Of a stretch of DNA of 36,030 nt, positions 1 to 10,015 are shown one piece after another. The DNA is taken from assembly GCA_031282425.1 (NCBI GenBank), contig JAITDT010000019.1, forward strand, positions 1-36,030, in the 5' to 3' direction. The notes beneath the pieces are model-generated. The model searched no databases and had not been told where the DNA came from. It saw only the letters and a list, made by a program, of their open reading frames with translations. The position numbers and the translations under genes are program-made. Within the stretch, counting starts at the first letter, position 1; the number at the start of each line of letters is the position of its first letter. This DNA is from Holosporaceae bacterium. GTDB lineage: Bacteria; Pseudomonadota; Alphaproteobacteria; UBA3830.

Positions 1-156
1 TTCCTCAATTCCACTTTCATCAACGTAAAAAAGCTTCTCTTCTTCTACGCTTTTGATTTCGTTGAGGTATTCCTCACGTTTCTCCTCGTCCCTTTCCTTA
101 TACAAAAATGTTTTTTTTAAGCGTAATTCCAAGCAATAAAATTTACATTCTTCCAT
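1..156 (-). pseudogene. IS630-family transposase fragment, open at the window edge
   Basis: Own translation of the minus strand from ATG 156: MEECKFYCLELRLKKTFLYKERDEEKREEYLNEIKSVEEEKLFYVDESGIEE. It resembles the 'KKKTFLYKERDEEKR...YVDESGI(D/E)E' segment around the first catalytic Asp of IS630 transposases. The N-terminal HTH part is missing upstream. Confidence 0.7.
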
Positions 157-225
157 CAAAATACACTTCGATTATAACAATAATCTTAAATATCTTCCGA
201 TGGGAATCCCGTGGATTTGCCGATT

Positions 226-1335
226 TTAGATAATTTTTTTCTTTCCCAACGCAAGAATCATTCCGATTGTGACACTGCAGGCGAGCATTGACGATCCTCC
301 ATAGCTCATGAACGGCAAGGTCATGCCCTTGGTAGGTATGATATGCAAGGCGGATGCAATATTCACAAAGGACTGTAGTCCTAACTGTGCCAATAAACCG
401 ACGGAAGCTAGTAGTACAAATAGGTTATTTTCCTTCATGGCTTTTATCATGCCGTAGATCACAATGAATGCAATTGTGACGATGACAAAAGCGCAGATAA
501 AAAATCCAAACTCCTCTCCTAAAACGGCGAATACGAAGTCCGCATGAGCGTCCGGAAGATATTTTTTTACAACGCCCTCTCCCGGACCAACACCAAAGAA
601 CCCGCCATTTGAAAATGCCTCCAAAGATCTATAGATTTGGTAATTGTCGCCGACTGCCGGATCCAAAAATCTATCAATACGCGCGCTTACATGAGGTAAA
701 AATAGATATGTGAGAATAAAACCGATCATGAATATGACCACAGCGACAATGGCAAGGATTATGGACAATCCATTTAAAAATAATTGTCCGAACCAAACAG
801 AACTGGTCACCAAGATCATTCCAATATCCGGTTGTAGCGCCAATGGACATACAAACAAAGATAGAAACAAAATCGCTAGCAAATGTCCTCTAAATTCAGG
901 ATGTTTTTGCTGTTGGGAAAACATCCAAGCCGTCAAAATCGCCAGAGCCGGCTTTGCGAATTCAGACGGTTGCATCGAAAATCCAAAAAATGATATCCAA
1001 CGGCGCGCCCCCTTAATCTCTGCGCCGTAAACAAGCGTTAGAATCATGAGTATCACAGCCAAAAAAAACAAAGCTAAAGATAGTTTTTTGATGTTGGAAT
1101 CGTTCAGCAGCGATACGAAAAAAATTATGGCCAAAGAAGGTGTAAGGTATAATAAATGTCGCTTGAGAAAGTAAAATTTTTCCAGACCCATTCGATCCGC
1201 AACCATGGGAGTTGCCGTTGCGGCTAGCAATATTCCCAGCGTCATCAATATCAAAAAAGCGAACAGGATTACTCTATCCACCGTCCACCACCATTGGCCG
1301 TAAATACTGCTGCTTCCTCTTGAAATGTCTAACAC
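226..1335 (-). CDS. ftsW: FtsW/RodA/SpoVE-family SEDS peptidoglycan polymerase FtsW
   Basis: 369-aa polytopic ORF with KGARRWISFFGFSMQPSEFAKPALAI, GPGEGVVKKYLPDAHADFVFAVLGEEFG and TLPFMSYGGSSML motifs; position in the dcw cluster. Confidence 0.96.
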   Translation of the reverse strand: MLDISRGSSSIYGQWWWTVDRVILFAFLILMTLGILLAATATPMVADRMGLEKFYFLKRHLLYLTPSLAIIFFVSLLNDSNIKKLSLALFFLAVILMILTLVYGAEIKGARRWISFFGFSMQPSEFAKPALAILTAWMFSQQQKHPEFRGHLLAILFLSLFVCPLALQPDIGMILVTSSVWFGQLFLNGLSIILAIVAVVIFMIGFILTYLFLPHVSARIDRFLDPAVGDNYQIYRSLEAFSNGGFFGVGPGEGVVKKYLPDAHADFVFAVLGEEFGFFICAFVIVTIAFIVIYGMIKAMKENNLFVLLASVGLLAQLGLQSFVNIASALHIIPTKGMTLPFMSYGGSSMLACSVTIGMILALGKKKII

Positions 1336-2666
1336 TTTTCTGCGCTCACCAGCTGCTTAAATATACTTCCGCGTTCTTCAAAATCTTTAAATTGGTCAAA
1401 ACTTGCACAGGCTGGAGATAGCAATACCACATCGGCCTGAAGCGTTTTGGATATTTCTTTGGCTCGTTTTACGGCAACGTCCAAAGTTTTAGTAATTTCG
1501 TTTTCTACCCCATGCTTTGCCAGTAGCTTAGACCAGTTCTCGGCGGCTTCTCCAATCAATAGGGCAAATTTTATGCGACTAAAATATTTTACTAAGTTTT
1601 CAATACCTTCTTCTTTAGGACGACCGCCCAGTATCCAAACAATATTATCGAAGCGCTTTAAAGCTTGTTCCACCGAGTCTGCATTGGTAGCTTTGCTATC
1701 GTTTATGTAGAGCACATTGTCAATGTTAGCGACCAGCTCCTGGCGATGTTCGAGCCCTCGAAATGAAAACAATCCCTTAGAAAACAACTCCTTACTTAGG
1801 CCATTGCGTCTACAGGCGACATAGGCCGCAGCAATATTCTGCCGATTGTGGATTCCGTCTAGAATAGGATTTTTTTCACAAATGACTTCGCGAAAACCGA
1901 AACTATTATCAATGAGTTTATTTTTATTCCAACCGACTCCATATTTAGGAACATGATTTCCTGAAATAGGAATTACGCATGGGTGATTTACATTTTTCAG
2001 AAATTGAAAAATTTTTAGGCAATGACGATCGTCTACTCCAATCACCGCAGTAGATTTTTCATGGAAATTGGCGAATATTTTCTGTTTATTATAAATGTAG
2101 CCTTCCATTCCTCCGTGTCTTTTTAGATGATCAGGAGTAATGTTTAGCAGTATCGCCGTATCGAATCCTAAAATATGACACGACTCCAACTGATAGGAAG
2201 ACAGCTCTAAAACAAAAAATTCAGACTGTGGAGCTAGTGAGAGTAGTGAATTACCGAAATTGCCGCCAATTGCAGTTTTTTCTCCGGCAGAACTAAACAC
2301 GTGATATACCAGGGCCGTCGTTGTGGATTTACCATTGGTGCCCGTAATACAAATGTTTTTACCGCTGATATGCTGTTGAAATAGATCGACATCATTCAAA
2401 ATAGGAATGGCATTCTTATGGGCAGTTTGAATCATTGGATGGACAGATGGCCACAGCAGACCTACGCCTGGACTAACAACCATAGCGTTCATCTGGGCAA
2501 CATCATCGATGTTGAAAGCGTTGCATTTTTTGTGGGAAATTATGTAATCGTCATATACTCTTACCTCTGCTCCACTTGCTATCAGCGCATTCACAACGGA
2601 TTCGCCGGTTTTTCCTAAGCCGATAACGCCTACGCGTTTGTTTTTATAAAAATCCAAAAAAATCAT
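1329..2666 (-). CDS. murD: UDP-N-acetylmuramoylalanine--D-glutamate ligase MurD
   Basis: Mur ligase P-loop ITGTNGKSTTTALVYH, NITPDHLKRHG, NDSKATNADS. Start set to MIFLDFYKNKRVGVIGLGKTG (2666), which overlaps the mraY stop as ATGA; the ORF-track start at 2720 runs into mraY. Confidence 0.95.
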   Translation of the reverse strand: MIFLDFYKNKRVGVIGLGKTGESVVNALIASGAEVRVYDDYIISHKKCNAFNIDDVAQMNAMVVSPGVGLLWPSVHPMIQTAHKNAIPILNDVDLFQQHISGKNICITGTNGKSTTTALVYHVFSSAGEKTAIGGNFGNSLLSLAPQSEFFVLELSSYQLESCHILGFDTAILLNITPDHLKRHGGMEGYIYNKQKIFANFHEKSTAVIGVDDRHCLKIFQFLKNVNHPCVIPISGNHVPKYGVGWNKNKLIDNSFGFREVICEKNPILDGIHNRQNIAAAYVACRRNGLSKELFSKGLFSFRGLEHRQELVANIDNVLYINDSKATNADSVEQALKRFDNIVWILGGRPKEEGIENLVKYFSRIKFALLIGEAAENWSKLLAKHGVENEITKTLDVAVKRAKEISKTLQADVVLLSPACASFDQFKDFEERGSIFKQLVSAEKC

Positions 2667-3739
2667 CTTATTTTTAGCGTAGCCAATCCAATTAGCGTAA
2701 ATAGAAACGAAATAATCCAAAATCTAATAACTACCGTCGATTCCGTCCATCCTTTTTTTTCAAAATGATGATGGATGGGCGCCATTAGGAAAATTCTCTT
2801 GCCGGTATATTTGAAATATGCAACCTGGAGCAAGACGGATAGAGTCTCTAGCACGAACAATCCTCCGGCGATAGCCAGAACGAATTCCTGTTTGATGATT
2901 ACGCTTGTTCCGCCTAGCGCACCTCCAATGGCTAGCGAACCAGTGTCGCCCATAAATATCATAGCTGGCGGCGCGTTATACCATAAAAAACCGAGGCAAG
3001 CTCCGATCAACGCTCCACAAAAAATACTCAATTCTCCAGCAGATGCGATATAGGTGATTTGTAAATAATTCGCAAAAACAAAATGCCCTACTATATAGCT
3101 AACAATTCCTAAACATAACGCTACCAGCATGGATGGGAAAGTGGCCAATCCATCCAGTCCATCTGTTAGATTTACAGCATTCGAACTGCCAACGATTACG
3201 AACGTCGTGAAAATAATCAAAAATATAGAGCTATTTACGGTGAAATTTTTAAAAAATGGAAAAGTTAAATGACCGACTATTTCTGGCGCTCTCAATAACT
3301 CAACACAGTAGGAGAAAATTAATGCCACAATTATTTGGAAAAATAACTTCTTTTTTCCTCGCACACCTTTAGAATTTTTAAACTTTACCTTCAGAAGATC
3401 GTCATAAAATCCCAACAGGCAATAGAAGAACGTCAGCGCCACCAATAGAATCAAATAGCCATTCAAAATATTTCCCCATAGAACGGAAGAGATTATCGTT
3501 CCTGCAATAATAACGGCTCCACCCATCGTGGGAACACCTTGCTTTTGCGTTATGTGCAGCGGCGGACCATCTTTTCGAATGGGCTGTGAAAGTTTTGAGC
3601 GTTTTATAAAATTTGGATAGAGTATAAAACTAATTACTAGCGACGTAAGCAACGCACACATCGTTCGAAAAGTAACATAGCGAAACAAATTTATTCTGGA
3701 AATAAAATTGGAAGACTGAAATAAAAAATAATAAAGCAT
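2663..3739 (-). CDS. mraY: phospho-N-acetylmuramoyl-pentapeptide-transferase MraY
   Basis: GPPLHITQKQGVPTMGG, NLTDGLDGLA, FMGDTGSLAIGGALG, MAPIHHHFEKKGW. Confidence 0.96.
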   Translation of the reverse strand: MLYYFLFQSSNFISRINLFRYVTFRTMCALLTSLVISFILYPNFIKRSKLSQPIRKDGPPLHITQKQGVPTMGGAVIIAGTIISSVLWGNILNGYLILLVALTFFYCLLGFYDDLLKVKFKNSKGVRGKKKLFFQIIVALIFSYCVELLRAPEIVGHLTFPFFKNFTVNSSIFLIIFTTFVIVGSSNAVNLTDGLDGLATFPSMLVALCLGIVSYIVGHFVFANYLQITYIASAGELSIFCGALIGACLGFLWYNAPPAMIFMGDTGSLAIGGALGGTSVIIKQEFVLAIAGGLFVLETLSVLLQVAYFKYTGKRIFLMAPIHHHFEKKGWTESTVVIRFWIISFLFTLIGLATLKIR

Positions 3740-3744
3740 TGGAA

Positions 3745-5118
3745 TTAAGCCGAATTTTTTATAATATTAACAATATGATTCATTTTCATTGAGTTGGATC
3801 CTTTCACCAAAACTCCGTCGCCATTGCGAATTTCTTCTAGAATTTTTTTAGCCAGTTCCGTTGAATTTTCGCACCAAACGCCCTTTTTACAGTCTCTTAA
3901 ATTATCAAACAGTCGCTTGGCCAAAGAACCACAGGCAAAAACTACGTCTATTCCAGATTTATCGATGGTTGCCGACAGATTTTCATGATAACGACCAGCG
4001 TCTTTTCCCAATTCGCACATATCGCCAATAACCAGCACTTTTCTGCGATCTTTTAGTTGCGCAAGAGAGTAAATCGCCAATTTCATAGATGTGGGACAGG
4101 CATTGTAAGAATCGTCGATAATGACAATATTTCGGTTCTTGAGATAAATGCGCCCTCCTCGCCCAACGGACGTTTCAAACGATTCAATTTTATCGGCAAG
4201 ATTCTGGAGAGATATTCCGGAAATCACGTGAGCTCCCAGAAGAGAGGATAAGCTATTATTAATCAACGAAATATTATCGCCGTAAATTAGATATTTTACT
4301 TTTTTCCCTAAAATTTCTGCGGTAATTCTAAAATGATCGTTAACACGACTGCACTCAAGAACTTTTGCGTCGGCCTGTGGAGAACAAAATGTAAGGACAT
4401 TCTTAATTCCTAGCGCATTGGCTTTTTGTCGCAAAAAATCTGCATAAGGCGAATTCGCCGGAATAATTGTCGCTTCTTGCCTTTGGAGCGTTTCGAAAAT
4501 TTCAGATTTTGCTTTAGCAATGCTCCAAACTGAATCGAAAAATTCCAGATGAGCTTCGCAAACCTGAGAAATAATAGAAATTGATGGCGAAATTATAGAT
4601 GTTAATTTTTTGATCTCTCCAACAGCGCTAATACCCATTTCAAAAATTCCAATCGCAACTTCCCGCGACATCGTCGCCGCGCAGATGGGTAACCCGATTT
4701 GACTATTGAAGTTTTTTCGCGTTGCGTAGATCTTGTTTTTCAATTCCGGTTGAGTGGAAAGAATGTGATAAATTAAATTCTTGGTGAGTGTTTTGCCAAC
4801 GCTGCCGGTAATACCAACGTACTTAGCGTTAGATTTTGCGACGTTGCACTTCGCTAACTTCTCTAAAGCTTCTAGAGAAGATTGCACTTTTATTACACTA
4901 CCCTGTTTCTCGTGCTCAATATTTTTTTCTGAGATTGCAAGGACTGCGCCGTTGCTCAGCGCATGACTGATAAAATCATGCCCGTCTGTCTGTTTTCCCT
5001 TCAAAGCAATAAACAAATCTTTTTCTTTAGCGTCGTTTGAATTAATGCAGATGTCATCCACATCCTCGGTAACGGTCTGCTCGAAAATCTCCGATAATTC
5101 ATGTTTAGAAAAAATCAT
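3745..5118 (-). CDS. murF: UDP-N-acetylmuramoyl-tripeptide--D-alanyl-D-alanine ligase MurF
   Basis: GITGSVGKTLTKNLIYHIL, FEMGISAVGEI, IIDDSYNACPTSM, VLVIGDMCELG; ATGA overlap with murE. Confidence 0.94.
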   Translation of the reverse strand: MIFSKHELSEIFEQTVTEDVDDICINSNDAKEKDLFIALKGKQTDGHDFISHALSNGAVLAISEKNIEHEKQGSVIKVQSSLEALEKLAKCNVAKSNAKYVGITGSVGKTLTKNLIYHILSTQPELKNKIYATRKNFNSQIGLPICAATMSREVAIGIFEMGISAVGEIKKLTSIISPSISIISQVCEAHLEFFDSVWSIAKAKSEIFETLQRQEATIIPANSPYADFLRQKANALGIKNVLTFCSPQADAKVLECSRVNDHFRITAEILGKKVKYLIYGDNISLINNSLSSLLGAHVISGISLQNLADKIESFETSVGRGGRIYLKNRNIVIIDDSYNACPTSMKLAIYSLAQLKDRRKVLVIGDMCELGKDAGRYHENLSATIDKSGIDVVFACGSLAKRLFDNLRDCKKGVWCENSTELAKKILEEIRNGDGVLVKGSNSMKMNHIVNIIKNSA

Positions 5119-6566
5119 TTCTCAGATTCTACTTTCTCTAATATAACGCTCCTATCGCTAAATTCCAGTAACTTGCTTCCCACCTGTTGATGAGTTTCAT
5201 GTCCTTTGCCAGCTACCAATAGCGTGTCGCCATCAGACAGCATTTCCATTGCGAATTCAATTGCTATTTTCCTATCTGCGATTTCAATGGCATTCTGGCA
5301 TCCTTCCAAAATCATTTTTCTAATTTGCTTAGGGTCTTCATCCCGAGGATTATCGTCGGTCACAATAACTAAGTCGGAAAACTTTTCGGCAATTTTACCC
5401 ATAAGAACTCGCTTTTGATGGTCGCGATTTCCTCCACATCCAAAAATGGTAATAATCCTGCGCTTTGTGTGATTTTTTAAGGATAAAATTGCATTTTGCA
5501 GAGCGTCGGGAGTGTGAGCATAATCTATATATATATGTGCTAATTTGAACGAAGATACCAATTCCAATCGCCCATTAATTGATTGTAATTTCTGAAGTTT
5601 TTCCACGATCTCTTCACTATCTAGACCGATAACATAAGCAATTGAAGCCGCGCATAAGGCATTATGTATCTGAAAAATTCCCTGCAGCGGCAAAACAAAT
5701 GAAAATTTCTTTCCATAAAAAGAAACCCGTACCCGCTGATGCAATCCAGCCGCAACAACATCAATGATTTTTACATCCTGGGAGTTATACCCATACCCTC
5801 TGCATTCTATACCGCGATCTCGGGCAATCGCATAGATTTTTTTAGAACGGGGGTCGTCGTCGTTAACGACAAAAATAGATTCTTTAGAGGCCAATTCCAT
5901 GAATAATCGAGCTTTAGCATTCCAATAATTTTCAAACGTTTGATGATAATCCAGATGATCCTGCGTGAAATTTGTAAAGGCGCATACGGAAAATTCAATT
6001 TCATCGATTCTATACTGCTCTATTCCCTGACTGGTCGCCTCCATCGCGATATTTTTAATTCCACTTTCCCTCAATTTATGCAAAATCTTGTGCAATTCCA
6101 AACAATCTGGAGAAGTCATATTGTGCGGAAGTTTTTCGCAGCTTTCCGCTGTAATTACGCCCAACGTTCCGATGCTGGCGGATTTAATTTTAGATTTAAG
6201 CCAGATTTGTCTTAAAATATCGAGCGCAGAGCTCTTTCCGTTTGTTCCGGTAATGGCTACTATATTTTCAAAATCACTTTCAAAAAATCTTGACGCTATA
6301 CGCGCCCACTCTGCGCGAATATTTTTTACGAAAAGAAATAAAACACCATTCTCCATGGTTATATGTGGATTCTCGCACTCCTGCAAAATATATTTTGCTC
6401 CCCGTGAGATAGCTTCGTTAACATGATTTTCCCGATCTTCAGCATTTTTACTTAACGCCGCAAACATGCACCCTGGAACGATGCATCGAGAATCGTCATA
6501 TAGATCCGTTACTACTTCTTCTCGGCACGAATGCTTTACTTCCAAAAGTTCGTACAACTTTTTCAT
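5115..6566 (-). CDS. murE: UDP-N-acetylmuramoyl-L-alanyl-D-glutamate--2,6-diaminopimelate ligase MurE
   Basis: AITGTNGKSS, NFTQDHLDYH, YIDYAHTPDAL, FGCGGNRDHQKRVLMG, VTDDNPRDEDP (DNPR motif of meso-DAP-adding enzymes), GKGHETHQ. Confidence 0.95.
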   Translation of the reverse strand: MKKLYELLEVKHSCREEVVTDLYDDSRCIVPGCMFAALSKNAEDRENHVNEAISRGAKYILQECENPHITMENGVLFLFVKNIRAEWARIASRFFESDFENIVAITGTNGKSSALDILRQIWLKSKIKSASIGTLGVITAESCEKLPHNMTSPDCLELHKILHKLRESGIKNIAMEATSQGIEQYRIDEIEFSVCAFTNFTQDHLDYHQTFENYWNAKARLFMELASKESIFVVNDDDPRSKKIYAIARDRGIECRGYGYNSQDVKIIDVVAAGLHQRVRVSFYGKKFSFVLPLQGIFQIHNALCAASIAYVIGLDSEEIVEKLQKLQSINGRLELVSSFKLAHIYIDYAHTPDALQNAILSLKNHTKRRIITIFGCGGNRDHQKRVLMGKIAEKFSDLVIVTDDNPRDEDPKQIRKMILEGCQNAIEIADRKIAIEFAMEMLSDGDTLLVAGKGHETHQQVGSKLLEFSDRSVILEKVESEK

Positions 6567-6604
6567 ATTATTTTTCTAAGTAATTAGAAAGAATTTCTCT
6601 CTAA

Positions 6605-7093
6605 CTAAAATTTTTTAATAGCCCAAGCTCTAAATTCTGAAAAATTTTGAAACACTTGTAGTCTTTCATTTGTTTCTTCCTGCTTTTTTAGCCATATTTT
6701 AGCTCCTTTTCTAGCTGCTGGCGCATCTAAAACAACAATAGTTTTATAGGGAGGATATTTATGTTTTATATTTTCGTTTAAGTAAGGATATTTTTCATCA
6801 ACGCTTCCAGTTGATGTTTGAGATTTGCATTCAATGATAATATATTTTCCTTCTTTGCTTGGATCATAAATAACAAAATCTGCTCTTAATTCATGTTTGC
6901 GTTCCTCCGTTGAGTAAATACTTTCACAGATTACCAACTGTTGCGTATATAATTTCTGTTTAAGTCCATTTGTAGCAAGAAAGAATTTATTATTTTCAAT
7001 AAATTGATATTCACAATCATCAAGCATTTTTTTTACAAGCTCTTCTAATTGCCCACCATTTTCTGTCGCAGTTTTTCCACCTTGTTTTGCCAC
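6605..7093 (-). CDS. putative type II restriction endonuclease, PD-(D/E)XK-like
   Basis: 162 aa with ELRADFVIYDPSKEGKYIIIECKSQTSTGS (D...ECK, PD-(D/E)XK arrangement). Abuts the methylase gene directly (7093/7094). Confidence 0.7.
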   Translation of the reverse strand: MAKQGGKTATENGGQLEELVKKMLDDCEYQFIENNKFFLATNGLKQKLYTQQLVICESIYSTEERKHELRADFVIYDPSKEGKYIIIECKSQTSTGSVDEKYPYLNENIKHKYPPYKTIVVLDAPAARKGAKIWLKKQEETNERLQVFQNFSEFRAWAIKKF

Positions 7094-7948
7094 TCAAAAA
7101 TTCCTTATTAATATTTCATACACTGATTGCCTCTTGTCGGATTTACAGTTTACAACTCTCGGGGCAGATACTCTATTTATATTGAAATTTTTTTTGTAAA
7201 TATCTATTATAAACTCCGCGTCCGAATTTGAAATCATAACGTTAACGCCGCTTTTTATTAATTCTAAAGCAAAGTCTCTTAGTCTCGTTTGGTCTTTTTC
7301 AGAAAATCCAGTACTTAGATATTTGGTAAAGGAATCCTCACTGGTAGGATGATAAGGAGGATCGAAATAAACAAAATCACCTCTTTGTGGAGTGATTTTC
7401 GTAAAATCTTGATACTTTATGGTTGCATATTTCAATGCTTGAGTTACCGCTAAAATATTTTTCTTATCGCAAATATTAGGATCTTTATAACTTCCAATTG
7501 GAGTATTGAATTCATTGTTTTTGTTTACTCTGTAAAGTCCGTTAAAACATGTCTTCATTAAATAAATAAACCTTGCGGAGTTCTCGACAGGGTCTTTTAA
7601 ATTCTGCATTGCTCTTATTTTGTAATAATACCCTTCTTCATCGTGATTTTTTTTATGTTTGCTCAACAGCTCTATAAGTTTTTTGGGTTCACTCTTGATA
7701 GTATTATAAGTGACGATAAGGTCGACATTCAAATCAGACAAGTAACTATGATTAACAGTATTATATATTTCAAAAAATAGAGCTCCTCCTCCAACAAAAG
7801 GCTCATAGTAATTATTTATTTGCTTTGGTAGTCTTTGTAAAAGTTCATTTATAATAGAACGCTTCCCCCCGATCCATTTTACAAATGGTTTTGGCTGATT
7901 TGTGCTTTCAATTTGCTTTATGTTTGCTTTCATAAAATAACCCCCCAT
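7094..7948 (-). CDS. D12-class N6-adenine DNA methyltransferase (Dam/DpnM-like)
   Basis: KPFVKWIGGKRSIINELLQRLP (motif I), YYEPFVGGGALFFEI, GDFVYFDPPYHPTS (DPPY motif IV), CFNGLYRVNKNNEFNTPIG. Confidence 0.92.
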   Translation of the reverse strand: MGGYFMKANIKQIESTNQPKPFVKWIGGKRSIINELLQRLPKQINNYYEPFVGGGALFFEIYNTVNHSYLSDLNVDLIVTYNTIKSEPKKLIELLSKHKKNHDEEGYYYKIRAMQNLKDPVENSARFIYLMKTCFNGLYRVNKNNEFNTPIGSYKDPNICDKKNILAVTQALKYATIKYQDFTKITPQRGDFVYFDPPYHPTSEDSFTKYLSTGFSEKDQTRLRDFALELIKSGVNVMISNSDAEFIIDIYKKNFNINRVSAPRVVNCKSDKRQSVYEILIRNF

Positions 7949-7991
7949 TTATAATTATACAATATTCTTAATTAAACCATATAATTACTAA

Positions 7992-9638
7992 TTATAGCTT
8001 TCTCATAATACTTTTCCAATCCGGCTCTTCATTCCTCGAGATTGTTATTCCTAGCAGTGGTCCTACTCTCTTTATGATATGAGCGACAATGGGAGCTGCA
8101 TTCCAGCCGGCGGTTCTGTAGCCATGGGTTTCTGGAGTAGCTTGCGGCTCGTCCAGCACTACATAAATGGCATATTCCGGATTTGTCATGGGAAACGCTC
8201 CAATAAATCCAGCATAGTTTGCATTTTTTAGATATCTACCATGCTTCTGTTTTTCCGCAGTTCCAGATTTTCCACCAACAAAATATCCTGGAACGTCAGA
8301 AAATCTATTTCTACCTTCTGTTACGTTTATTCGTAGAAGTGCTTTCATTAAATTAGATGTTTTGGAAGAGACAATTCGACGCCTCTCAACTGCATTTTCA
8401 CGCTTTAATAACGTTGGATTATTTAAAACGCCATCATTTAGAATTCCGGATACTGCCGTAATCATGTGTAGCGGGCTTACAGCAATGCCGTGACCATAGG
8501 ATATAGTGACAGAACTAACATCCGTCCATGAAGACGGGTAGAGAGGATGCGACGTTTCTGATAGTCCACAGGATACTGGATCAAGCAACCCTATGTCCTT
8601 GAAAAATTTTTTTTGAGTCGCCCGTCCTATCTCTAAAGCGATCTTGGCTGAACCTATATTAGACGAATACTTTAGAATCTCCTCCACCGAAAGAAACTTT
8701 CCAAGCCCTTTAAAATCTGAAACGGTAAATTTCCCTATTTTTATTGGAAATCTTGCGTCAAACATAGAAAATGGCGTAATTCGTCCGGATTCTAATGCCA
8801 TAGCAGTATTGAAAATTTTTGCGGACGATCCTGGTTCCACTGATGACGACGTAATCATATTAAAACGTTCCTTCGCCTTGGGATCTGAAATTTTATTGGG
8901 ATCAAAATCCGGAAGAGAAACTAAAGCTATTATTTCGCCAGTCGATATTTTCATCAGCACGGCCGCTCCTCCGAGTGCGCGAAATTTCTCAACTCCTTTT
9001 TGCAGCTCGTATCGAACGGCATGCTGAATTTTTAAATCTATTGATAGAATGATTGGCTTGGACGATTCGCGCAGTAGATCGTCAAAAACTTTTTCGATAC
9101 CGGAGATGCCGATGTTATCTACGTCCGTCCCACCAATAACATGCGCCAATAGATTCCCATCCGGATATACGCGGCGTTCTGTTTTGAGGAAATGCATGCC
9201 AGGAATGCCTTGATTTAAAACAGCCTGTTCCTGTGTCGGAGATAAATTCCTCTTTATCCACAGAAATTTTTTTTTTGTGGAGAGCTTTTTTATTAGATCT
9301 TCCTTGTCCAATTCTTTCAGGACAGTCGCTATTTTCTCGGCAGATTCCTCAATATTTATTATTTCGTGCGGACATGCATACAACGATACAGTCGGTAAAC
9401 TGGTCGCTATTATATCGCCGTTGCGGTCCCAAATATCCGCCCGCGAAATAACGGAGGGCGCAAACTCTAGACTTTGCAATCTATTTTTGCCATTTAAAAT
9501 CATTACTTGCGCAAGCCGAATCACCAGCAAAAAAAATAAAACAAAAAAAACGCTAATGGTAAACAGTGTTCTTTGTCTTGCAACCTTTAAAGATCGCGTC
9601 GATAGAGAATATAAATTATTCCCATAGCCCCTATACAT
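7992..9638 (-). CDS. ftsI: peptidoglycan D,D-transpeptidase FtsI/PBP3
   Basis: 548 aa, N-terminal TM, transpeptidase motifs VEPGSSAKIF (SxxK), YSSNIGSAKIA (SxN), VGGKSGTAEK (KSGT); upstream of murE apart from the inserted R-M pair. Confidence 0.94.
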   Translation of the reverse strand: MYRGYGNNLYSLSTRSLKVARQRTLFTISVFFVLFFLLVIRLAQVMILNGKNRLQSLEFAPSVISRADIWDRNGDIIATSLPTVSLYACPHEIINIEESAEKIATVLKELDKEDLIKKLSTKKKFLWIKRNLSPTQEQAVLNQGIPGMHFLKTERRVYPDGNLLAHVIGGTDVDNIGISGIEKVFDDLLRESSKPIILSIDLKIQHAVRYELQKGVEKFRALGGAAVLMKISTGEIIALVSLPDFDPNKISDPKAKERFNMITSSSVEPGSSAKIFNTAMALESGRITPFSMFDARFPIKIGKFTVSDFKGLGKFLSVEEILKYSSNIGSAKIALEIGRATQKKFFKDIGLLDPVSCGLSETSHPLYPSSWTDVSSVTISYGHGIAVSPLHMITAVSGILNDGVLNNPTLLKRENAVERRRIVSSKTSNLMKALLRINVTEGRNRFSDVPGYFVGGKSGTAEKQKHGRYLKNANYAGFIGAFPMTNPEYAIYVVLDEPQATPETHGYRTAGWNAAPIVAHIIKRVGPLLGITISRNEEPDWKSIMRKL

Positions 9639-9994
9639 TAATCAGCGCCTTTGGACGACATGATTTCGTTTACCAATTCTGACAATCTTTTCGTTTCTTT
9701 ATATTTACCTTTTTCCGAATGAAATATAGATGGATCAAATTCTCGCAATTGCGTCGGTTCGATTTGGTGCATGTGCAAATGTTTTACGGCAAGCTGTTGT
9801 ATTCGTTCTGGAGTCGTCAATGTTTTCCACTCGGCTTTTAGTATATGGTGATTCTTTTTCTCAATGGCCAGTTCCTTTTTAGTATGGCGTATTCTTTCCT
9901 CAAGAAAAACAACCGCATATTTTAGGTAAAACAACCACGATCCAAAAATAAAAATAAGCAAAGCAAAGAATATCGACGATCTTTTGATTATCAT
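9638..9994 (-). CDS. ftsL: FtsL-like cell division protein
   Basis: 118 aa, single N-terminal TM then coiled coil; located between rsmH and ftsI. Called mostly by position and topology. Confidence 0.65.
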   Translation of the reverse strand: MIIKRSSIFFALLIFIFGSWLFYLKYAVVFLEERIRHTKKELAIEKKNHHILKAEWKTLTTPERIQQLAVKHLHMHQIEPTQLREFDPSIFHSEKGKYKETKRLSELVNEIMSSKGAD

Positions 9995-10015
9995 TTTTAC
10001 AACGCTAGAAACTCG

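Noticed and set aside
8644-9027. 127-aa plus-strand ORF
   Set aside because: Fully antisense to ftsI, no recognisable motifs.
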